Shown: positions 1 to 5,684 of the stretch, in pieces
Position numbering within the stretch: the stretch's first letter is position 1
Layout of the letters: the number at the start of each line of letters is the position of its first letter
NCBI GenBank assembly: GCA_023399505.1
Contig: JAEWOZ010000091.1
Location: 1-7,134 of the forward strand
Direction of reading: 5' to 3'
DNA: 7,134 bases
Origin: Fusobacteriota bacterium
GTDB lineage: Bacteria > Fusobacteriota > Fusobacteriia > Bac17 > JAEWOZ01
Translations under genes and position numbers: made by a program
Notes under the pieces: model-generated
Told to the model about the DNA's origin: nothing
The model's database searches: none
What the model saw: the letters and a program-made list of their open reading frames with translations, nothing else

Positions 1-285
1 AGAGAATCAGGAGGAAGGTACGATATAGCTATTATTCCAAAAGGTAATAACAGAACAGGGTATATCATAGAATTTAAAGTACTTAAAAGCGAAGATCAAA
101 AAACAAAAGATCCTGATTTAATAAAGAAAAAGTTAAAGAATTTAGCAGAAGATGCCATAAAGCAGGCAGAAGAGAAGAAATATATAACAGAGTTAGTCAA
201 TGAAGGTGTAAAGAAAATAACAATACTAGGAATAGCATTTAAAGGTAAAACCACTCATATTTCTCATAAGAATATTTCTATATAA
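1..285 (+). CDS. PD-(D/E)XK nuclease-domain protein, C-terminal fragment (DUF1703 / AAA-ATPase-associated type)
   Basis: The first frame is open from base 1 to a TAA at 283-285 and gives the last 94 residues of a longer protein whose start lies outside the window. The fragment shows the PD-(D/E)XK nuclease core: a Gly-Gly-Arg-Tyr-Asp strand with Asp8, then Glu24-Phe-Lys26 in a hydrophobic strand (YIIEFKV), then a helix with Gln55 and Tyr61 (KQAEEKKY). A last strand follows (ITILGIAFKGK). This order is typical of the domain at the C terminus of AAA-ATPase-like DUF1703 proteins, so the missing part is probably a P-loop ATPase-like region; that is inferred. The catalytic residues are all present, so the end is not visibly degraded. 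The cellular role of the family is poorly defined, and members often occur in many copies per genome. Codons are rich in ATA, GAG and AAG, unlike the neighbouring exonuclease gene. Confidence 0.85.
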   Translation, partial: RESGGRYDIAIIPKGNNRTGYIIEFKVLKSEDQKTKDPDLIKKKLKNLAEDAIKQAEEKKYITELVNEGVKKITILGIAFKGKTTHISHKNISI

Positions 286-341
286 CTTTACGTTTTTAAC
301 TATTTATTAAATAAAAATAGGTAGAGTTAATTTCTGAATTG

Positions 342-370
342 AAAGATAAATAGATTTTATTTATCTTTTT
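342..370 (+). terminator. AT-rich hairpin, probable terminator of the nuclease gene
   Basis: AAAGATAAATA (342-352) is exactly complementary to TATTTATCTTT (358-368), giving an 11-bp stem with a 5-base loop, followed by a short T run. It lies 56 bases after the stop at 285 and before the next promoter. The stem has only one G-C pair, so it is thermally weak; its position is the best argument for a terminator role. Confidence 0.5.
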
Positions 371-407
371 ATTTATCTTAATTAAAAATATAAGTAAGCT
401 ATAAAAT

Positions 408-435
408 TTGACATTTTAAAGATAAAGAGTAGAAT
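408..435 (+). promoter_or_regulatory. Sigma-70-like promoter for the exonuclease-ligase unit
   Basis: A perfect -35 box TTGACA (408-413) and a -10 box TAGAAT (430-435, five of six consensus bases) are separated by 16 bases. Transcription would start near 442, leaving a leader of about 28 bases with a strong ribosome-binding site (AAGGTG at 460-465) before the ATG at 471. No operator-like inverted repeat is evident around it. Confidence 0.7.
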
Positions 436-470
436 TTAAAGATATACTTTAAAAAAGAGAAGGTGATAAA

Positions 471-1433
471 ATGGAGCTTATAGTTAGAACTAATAAGGGA
501 ATGTATTGTCCTCAAGGAGATTTCTATGTAGATCCTTATAGGCCTGTAAAGAGAGCTGTTATTACTCATGCTCATAGTGATCATGCTACTCTAGGTTCTT
601 TGCAATATTACTCTTCAAAGAAAACTAAACCATTACTTGTTAGTAGAAAAGTTCCTGCATTGATAATCGATGATTATGATTATGGTGAAATTTTTCAAAT
701 TAATGGGGTAAATATATCTTTTCATCCTGCTGGGCATATTTTAGGATCTTCGCAAGTAAGAATAGAGTACGAAGGCCATATATGGCTTATCTCAGGTGAT
801 TATAAAAGAGAACTAGATCCAACATGTGAACCTTATGAAATAGTAAAATGTGATGTGTTTATAACGGAAAGCACTTTTGCAATACCTATCTATGTATGGC
901 CTGATATAAATGAAACAATGGAAGAGGTACATAGGTGGTGGAAAGATTGTGAAAAGGTTGGAAAAACTCCTATTTTGCTTGGATATTCATTAGGAAAAGC
1001 ACAAAGATTAATAGCAGAGTTAAGAAAACTTACAGATAAAGAGATATTTTCATATTCTACTATTACTAAATTAAATAAAGATTATGAATCTTTAGGAGTA
1101 TCTCTAAAAAATGTAATTGATGCTTCTACTGAAAAAGATATTAAAAGTTTAATAGTTGCACCTCCTCAAATGGCTGAAAGTGAATGGATAAATAAATTCA
1201 AGAATGTTTCAGTAGCATTTGCTTCTGGATGGATGCTTACAAGTGCTGGAAGAAAACAAAGAAAATTTGATAGAGGTTTTGTAGTTTCAGATCACTGCGA
1301 TTGGCCCTCTCTTATAAAATCCTGCGAACAAAATCAACCAAAAAGAGTTGTAGCACATCATGGTTCTAAAGATGTATTAGAGAAATATTTGCAAGCAAAA
1401 GGTTTTTCTACAGAAGATTTAAGAAGTCAATAA
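471..1433 (+). CDS. Ligase-associated DNA exonuclease, metallo-beta-lactamase fold
   Basis: This 320-residue protein has the metal-binding signature of the metallo-beta-lactamase/CPSF-like nucleases. Motif 2 is HAHSDH (His33, His35, Asp37, His38), followed by HPAGHILGSSQ (His85 and His89), SGDYK (Asp110), an EST motif, and near the C terminus SDHCDW (Asp274, His275) and HHGS. The PAGHILGSSQ and SDHCDW motifs and the length match the family annotated as DNA ligase-associated exonuclease (TIGR04122 type). The Pseudomonas putida homologue is a manganese-dependent DNase. It likely trims DNA ends in the cytoplasm before sealing by the ligase encoded 19 bases downstream. The start at 471 is supported by AAGGTG five bases upstream and by a promoter at 408-435. 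All expected metal ligands are present, so it should be active. A CPSF-like RNA-processing role is the alternative, but the adjacent ligase makes the DNA role far more likely. Confidence 0.92.
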   Translation: MELIVRTNKGMYCPQGDFYVDPYRPVKRAVITHAHSDHATLGSLQYYSSKKTKPLLVSRKVPALIIDDYDYGEIFQINGVNISFHPAGHILGSSQVRIEYEGHIWLISGDYKRELDPTCEPYEIVKCDVFITESTFAIPIYVWPDINETMEEVHRWWKDCEKVGKTPILLGYSLGKAQRLIAELRKLTDKEIFSYSTITKLNKDYESLGVSLKNVIDASTEKDIKSLIVAPPQMAESEWINKFKNVSVAFASGWMLTSAGRKQRKFDRGFVVSDHCDWPSLIKSCEQNQPKRVVAHHGSKDVLEKYLQAKGFSTEDLRSQ

Positions 1434-1452
1434 TTAAATATTAAAAGGTTTT

Positions 1453-3033
1453 ATGATGATTAAGAATTTTATTAATTTATATAAAGATTTAGATTCAACT
1501 AACTCTACAAATGAAAAAGTTGATTTTCTTGTAAGATATTTTGTTGAGAATAGTGCAGAAGATAATGCTTGGACTATTTACTTTTTAAGCAATAAAAAAG
1601 TGAAAAGAATTATCTCAAGTAGTGCTTTAAAAGAACTTTTTCTTGAAAAGACTCAAATGGAAAAGTGGTTATTTGATGAATGTTATGGAAAAGTAGGAAG
1701 TTTAAGTGAAACTGTCTCCTTATTAATAAACAATAATGTTAAAGAGGGTTTTGAAGAGATATCTTTTTCACAGTTTGCTAAAAATGTAATATATAATATG
1801 TCAAAGTTATCTTTACAGAAAAAGAAAGAATTAGTTTCTTCTTATTGGGATAAATTAGGTAAACTTGAATTATTAATATTTAATAAGTTTTTATCAGGAA
1901 ATTTTAGAATTGGTTTAAGTGAAAGATTAGTAATAAGAGCTATTTCATATTTTTCTGGTGTAGAAGAAAGCATGATTATGGGAAGAATTATGGGTGATTG
2001 GGAACCTAGTAAAGAATTTTTTGAAAAAATAATTTCGAAAGATAGTAAGAAATTAGAAGGCCCATATCCCTTTTATTTAGCATCACCTTTGGATAAAGAA
2101 TTTAGTGAATTAGGTAGTTCTGAAGATTGGATCGCAGAATGGAAATGGGATGGGATAAGAGCGCAATTAATAAAAAGAGATAGAATTTCTCTATGGTCTA
2201 GAAACTTGCTAGCAATAGATTATCAATTTCCTGAAATAGTTAATAAAGTTGAAAAGATAGATAAAAGTTTTGTAATAGATGGCGAATTAGTAGTTTTTAA
2301 AAATGGAAAAGTAACACCCTTTAGTGAGTTACAGCTTAGATTAGGGAGAAAAAATCCTACTAAAAAAATTTTAGAAGACAATCCTGCAACTATAATTTGT
2401 TATGATCTTTTAGAGTATGGAGATGAAGATATTAGAAGTAGACCTTTAAAAGAGAGAAGAGCTTTATTAGAAGAACTTGTTAAAGAAATAGGTTTAGAAA
2501 TCTCTCCTATAGTAAAATTTAAAGAGTGGGAAGAAATACCTTCTTTTAGACAAGCTCCTCCTGAACATACAGAAGGATTAGTGTTAAAAAATAAAAATTC
2601 ATTATATTTATCTGGTAGGGTAAAAGGAAGCTGGTGGAAATATAAAAGAGATCCTTACACAATAGATGCTGTATTATTGTATGCTGAACAAGGTACAGGA
2701 AGAAGAGGGGGGCTTTTTACTAATTATACTTTTGGTGTATGGAGAGACGAGTTATTAGTTCCTTTTACTAAAGCTTATTCGGGTTTAAATGAAGAGGAAA
2801 TAAAAGATTTGGATGGTTGGATAAAAAGCAATACAATTGATAGATTTGGGCCAATAAGGTCAGTAAAGAAAGAGCAAGTATTTGAAATAGCATTTGAGAA
2901 CATAGATTATTCGCCAAGACATAAAGCTGGAATTGCTGTAAGATTCCCCAGAATATTAAGATGGAGAAAAGATAAGACTTTGAAAGAAGCTAATAAGTTA
3001 GAAGAATTAATAGATTTACTAAATACTAAGTAA
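1453..3033 (+). CDS. ATP-dependent DNA ligase, exonuclease-associated (PP_1105-like family)
   Basis: This is a complete 526-residue ATP-dependent DNA ligase. It has an N-terminal DNA-binding domain containing a GNFRIGLSERLV helix (from Gly149), then the adenylyltransferase core. Motif I is KWDGIR, with Lys231 as the AMP-accepting lysine and Arg236. Motif III is IDGELV (Glu278), IIIa is YDLLEY, IV is EGLVLKN (Glu374) and V is WWKYKRD (Lys396, Lys398). A C-terminal OB-fold ends with motif VI-like RFPRILRWRKDK. It would seal nicks via ligase-AMP and DNA-adenylate. This is additional to the NAD-dependent LigA that nearly all bacteria use for replication, so a repair role is inferred. The pairing with the exonuclease upstream is the hallmark of a bacterial end-processing cluster. 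Two ATGs are adjacent (1453 and 1456). AAAAGG at 1443-1448 is four and seven bases from them, so 1456 may be the real start. Confidence 0.95.
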   Translation: MMIKNFINLYKDLDSTNSTNEKVDFLVRYFVENSAEDNAWTIYFLSNKKVKRIISSSALKELFLEKTQMEKWLFDECYGKVGSLSETVSLLINNNVKEGFEEISFSQFAKNVIYNMSKLSLQKKKELVSSYWDKLGKLELLIFNKFLSGNFRIGLSERLVIRAISYFSGVEESMIMGRIMGDWEPSKEFFEKIISKDSKKLEGPYPFYLASPLDKEFSELGSSEDWIAEWKWDGIRAQLIKRDRISLWSRNLLAIDYQFPEIVNKVEKIDKSFVIDGELVVFKNGKVTPFSELQLRLGRKNPTKKILEDNPATIICYDLLEYGDEDIRSRPLKERRALLEELVKEIGLEISPIVKFKEWEEIPSFRQAPPEHTEGLVLKNKNSLYLSGRVKGSWWKYKRDPYTIDAVLLYAEQGTGRRGGLFTNYTFGVWRDELLVPFTKAYSGLNEEEIKDLDGWIKSNTIDRFGPIRSVKKEQVFEIAFENIDYSPRHKAGIAVRFPRILRWRKDKTLKEANKLEELIDLLNTK

Positions 3034-3080
3034 TTGATTTTTATAAAAAACTTATTTGTGATAAAATATCCTCTAAATGA

Positions 3081-3087
3081 AAGAGGT
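3081..3087 (+). promoter_or_regulatory. Ribosome-binding site that fixes the ABC transporter start
   Basis: AAGAGGT lies six bases before the ATG at 3094. The reading frame stays open upstream to a TTG at 3034, directly after the ligase stop codon, but that TTG has no comparable site. The 20 extra residues it would add include no conserved family sequence. The start is therefore placed at 3094. Confidence 0.75.
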
Positions 3088-3093
3088 AAAAAA

Positions 3094-4878
3094 ATGGAAA
3101 ATATTAAAAACAACATAAAACCTATGAATTTATTTAAATTCTATTGGATATTTATTAGAAAGAATATAACAAAAGTTATTTTGTCAGCGGTAATGATTTT
3201 AGTAATCTGGCCTGTTGATATAGTAGTAACACCTTATCTGAGCAGAATATTCATAAATAAAATGATTCAAGAAAACATGAACGTAACAGCTTCTTATCTT
3301 TTATATATAGGCTCTCTAATAGTAGCTTCAAAAATTATAGCAGCAGTGTTAGGAAAGTTTTGTGATGCTCTATTTGCTAATTTTATGGCTATTTTGAAAA
3401 AGGATCTTAGACAACATCTTTTTATGAAAATTCATGATCATTCTACCTCTTTTTTCGAGACACGTATGGCTGGAGAAATAGGTCAAAAAATAATAGGATT
3501 TTCTGATCAAGCAGAATCAATAATAGGATTTTTTTTAGGTTTTTTTATTCCTTTACTTGTAAGCATAATTATTACTTTAGGCATAACTTTTAAATTTAAT
3601 ATTTTTGTTGGTTTTCTATTTTTTACATGGATTTTAGTAAGTTTCTTATTATCTATAAAATTTGCTAACAATTCATTTGCTTCATCTAAATTTTACTCTA
3701 CAGTAGCTTCTAAATTGAATGGTCAAATTATTGATTCAATCTTTAACAATTTAAATGTTAAGATTTTTGGTTCAAAAAATCTTGAAACAAAATATTTAGA
3801 AAAAAGTAATGTCGAAGAAATAGAAGCTAAAAAGAAATCTTTATATAAAGTCTTTAGTATTAGAACTAATCTAAGATTTATAAATACTTTCTTTTTTATT
3901 ATATTCTTTATAGTAATTTTTCTAGTTAAAGGCGCTGGAAATTTTCCAATAGGTGACTTTATTTTTATCTATGGAGTTCACGATGCTTTAAGTGGTTACA
4001 TGAGTTGGTTAGGCATGGAGGGCTCTTTTGTATTTCAAAATATAGGAATTTCCCAAGAAAATTTAAATTTCTTACTACAGCCTACTGAAATTAAAGATAT
4101 AGAAAATGCTAAAGAACTGAAGAATAGCAAGGGAAATATTTCTATAAAAAATTTAGGATTCGCATATAATGACAAAAAAGTTTTTGAAAACTTTAATTTA
4201 TCTATAAAAGCTAAAGAAAAAGTAGGGCTTTTGGGAAAATCTGGTTCTGGAAAAAGCACTTTTATAAAGTTATTAATGAGATTCTACGATGTAAATGAAG
4301 GAATAATAGAGATAGATGGTCAAAATATAAAAGATCTAACACAAGATTCACTAAGAAGGAACATATCGTATGTAACACAAGAACCTATGTTATTTAACAG
4401 ATCTGTAATGGACAACATAAGATATGCTAAAGAAGATGCAACAATAGATGAGATAAAAGAGGCAGCGAGGAAAGCTAATTGTGATTTTATAGAAGAATTA
4501 GAAGAAGGATATGAGACAATAGTAGGAGAGAGGGGTTCAAAGCTATCAGGAGGACAGAAGCAAAGGATAGCAATAGCAAGAGCAATATTAAAGAATGCAC
4601 CTATACTAATATTAGATGAGGCAACAAGTGCATTAGACTCAGAGACAGAGATGATGATACAGAAGAGTTTAGAGAGTTTAATGGAGAACAAGACAGTAAT
4701 AGCAATAGCACATAGGTTATCAACAATATCATCATTAGATAGGTTAATAGTACTGAGTGAAGGGAAAATAATAGAAGATGGTACACATAATGAGTTATTA
4801 GAAAGGAAAGGATACTATTATAGATTGTGGAATATGCAAACTAATGGATTTATTTCCGAAGACATTAAAATAGACTAA
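3094..4878 (+). CDS. ABC exporter half-transporter, fused transmembrane and ATPase domains (ABCB/MsbA-like)
   Basis: This 594-residue protein has the TMD-NBD layout of a type I ABC exporter and would work as a homodimer or heterodimer in the inner membrane. Six hydrophobic segments fill residues of about 20-320, with a loop between segments 2 and 3 carrying HDHSTSFFETRMAGEI, typical of the family. The ATPase domain is complete: Walker A GKSGSGKST (381-389, Lys387), Q-loop Gln429, signature LSGGQ (484-488), Walker B ILILDE (Asp508, Glu509), SALD D-loop and H-loop His540. The substrate cannot be read from sequence; lipid, peptide, drug or metal-thiol export are all possible. It starts 60 bases after the ligase stop and may be cotranscribed with it, but shares no obvious function. 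Codon use changes sharply in the second half of the ATPase domain (about 4441 onward): Ile becomes all ATA, and Ala almost all GCA. Confidence 0.93.
   Translation: MENIKNNIKPMNLFKFYWIFIRKNITKVILSAVMILVIWPVDIVVTPYLSRIFINKMIQENMNVTASYLLYIGSLIVASKIIAAVLGKFCDALFANFMAILKKDLRQHLFMKIHDHSTSFFETRMAGEIGQKIIGFSDQAESIIGFFLGFFIPLLVSIIITLGITFKFNIFVGFLFFTWILVSFLLSIKFANNSFASSKFYSTVASKLNGQIIDSIFNNLNVKIFGSKNLETKYLEKSNVEEIEAKKKSLYKVFSIRTNLRFINTFFFIIFFIVIFLVKGAGNFPIGDFIFIYGVHDALSGYMSWLGMEGSFVFQNIGISQENLNFLLQPTEIKDIENAKELKNSKGNISIKNLGFAYNDKKVFENFNLSIKAKEKVGLLGKSGSGKSTFIKLLMRFYDVNEGIIEIDGQNIKDLTQDSLRRNISYVTQEPMLFNRSVMDNIRYAKEDATIDEIKEAARKANCDFIEELEEGYETIVGERGSKLSGGQKQRIAIARAILKNAPILILDEATSALDSETEMMIQKSLESLMENKTVIAIAHRLSTISSLDRLIVLSEGKIIEDGTHNELLERKGYYYRLWNMQTNGFISEDIKID
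3489..3532 (+). repeat. Short in-frame direct repeat with adjacent T runs inside the transporter
   Basis: AATAATAGGATTTT occurs at 3489-3502 and again at 3519-3532, exactly 30 bases apart, so the spacing is ten codons. Both copies encode Ile-Ile-Gly-Phe. The second runs into T8 (3529-3536), and T7 follows at 3540-3546. The repeat lies at the start of the third transmembrane segment. It may be chance in AT-rich coding DNA. Confidence 0.45.
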
Positions 4879-4898
4879 TTACTAGTCTATTTTATTTT
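4867..4898 (+). terminator. Intrinsic terminator overlapping the ABC transporter stop codon
   Basis: AAAATAGACTA (4867-4877) pairs perfectly with TAGTCTATTTT (4883-4893) across a 5-base loop, followed by ATTTT. The TAA stop at 4876-4878 is inside the hairpin. It has the form of a rho-independent terminator with an interrupted T tract. The 3' arm is part of the only 80-base gap before the next gene, so it marks the end of the first transcription unit. Confidence 0.65.
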
Positions 4899-4930
4899 AC
4901 AAAATTTATTCCTTATGATACGCTCATTTA

Positions 4931-4936
4931 TATAGT
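4931..4936 (+). promoter_or_regulatory. Candidate -10 box upstream of the AlkD-like gene
   Basis: TATAGT matches five of six consensus bases, within an AT-rich stretch after the terminator. No convincing -35 box lies 16-18 bases upstream, and the implied leader is only about 16 bases. A promoter is expected in this 80-base gap because a terminator precedes it, but the exact box is uncertain. Confidence 0.25.
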
Positions 4937-4958
4937 ATATAAAAAAGGATAAAGATTT

Positions 4959-5684
4959 ATGGAAAAAGATCTATTAAAAAAAGTAAGAGAAGAGTTATTA
5001 AAAAACGCAGAAGAAAAATATAGAGTAGGTTCAAAAAAATACTTTAAAGAGGAAATCATTCCTTTAGGTGTTAGGTCTGGAACAGTAAGAAATATAGCTA
5101 ACTTATTTCATAAAGAGTATTTAAAAGACAAAAATAAAGATGAAATTTTAAATGTAGCTGAATATTTTTTAAAAAATGGCCAGTTTTTCGAAGAAAAGCT
5201 TGTGGGATTAGTATGGATTAGAAAAATTTTAAAGAAATTAGAAAAAGAAGATTTAAAAATTTTAGAATCATTTCTATATAAATATGTTGAGAATTGGGCA
5301 CATTGCGATGATTTATGCACAGGAATATTAGGGAAAACTTTAGTTAAATATATTGAAGAAATAGATATAGCTAATAAATGGGTTAAGGATCCAAATAGGT
5401 GGGTTAGAAGAGCTGCATATGTTGCATTAATTCCAGTAACTAAAAATGAAAACGCTATTGAATATTTGCCATTTATGCTAAATGTTTCGAAAAATATTTT
5501 TGAAGAAAAAGATGACCTAGTCAGAAAAGGTTCCGGTTGGCTTTTGAGGGAAATGTCTAAATATTTTCCTAATGAAGTTTTTAAATTTATTATTGAAAAC
5601 AAAAAATTATTACCAAGAATTACATTAAGAAATGGAATTGAGCTTTTCGATAAAGAAAAACAAAAACTAGCACTGGAGAAGTAA
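4959..5684 (+). CDS. AlkD-type DNA alkylation repair protein (HEAT-like DNA glycosylase)
   Basis: This 241-residue, all-helical protein is close in length to Bacillus cereus AlkD (about 237) and keeps its catalytic set. Trp113 and Asp117 in NWAHCDD align with AlkD Trp109 and Asp113. Arg151 in WVRRAA aligns with Arg148, and Trp194 in GSGWLLREMSK aligns with Trp187. The family uses a curved array of HEAT-like helical pairs to hold DNA and excises positively charged alkylated bases such as 3-methyladenine and 7-methylguanine without flipping the base. Retention of the Asp and both Trp residues argues for an active enzyme rather than a non-catalytic family member. The ATG at 4959 has AAGGA nine bases upstream (4945-4949). 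The gene follows a terminator and heads a new unit. Its TAA directly abuts the ATG of the ankyrin lipoprotein, so the two genes are probably translated from one message. Confidence 0.9.
   Translation: MEKDLLKKVREELLKNAEEKYRVGSKKYFKEEIIPLGVRSGTVRNIANLFHKEYLKDKNKDEILNVAEYFLKNGQFFEEKLVGLVWIRKILKKLEKEDLKILESFLYKYVENWAHCDDLCTGILGKTLVKYIEEIDIANKWVKDPNRWVRRAAYVALIPVTKNENAIEYLPFMLNVSKNIFEEKDDLVRKGSGWLLREMSKYFPNEVFKFIIENKKLLPRITLRNGIELFDKEKQKLALEK

Noticed and set aside
286..470. Possible RNA gene, riboswitch or small protein in the gap before the exonuclease
   Set aside because: Only a terminator-like hairpin and a promoter can be supported. No tRNA-like fold, conserved riboswitch core or short frame with a ribosome-binding site is visible.
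399..584. Open reading frame of 61 codons on the minus strand across the promoter region
   Set aside because: It overlaps the promoter and the start of the exonuclease gene, and its translation is low-complexity with no motif.
3034..3067. Promoter made of TTGATT (3034-3039) and GATAAA (3060-3065)
   Set aside because: The spacing is 20 bases and the -10 box matches only four of six bases, so it is too weak to list as a feature.
4320..4691. Open reading frame of 123 codons on the minus strand
   Set aside because: It is antisense to the conserved ATPase domain of the ABC transporter. The purine-rich codon use of that tract removes minus-strand stops and explains the long frame.
5108..5602. Open reading frame of 164 codons on the minus strand
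   Set aside because: It lies wholly antisense to the AlkD-like gene, whose catalytic residues are conserved. The antisense protein is low-complexity (Ser, Phe, Lys-rich), shows no motif and has no convincing ribosome-binding site.
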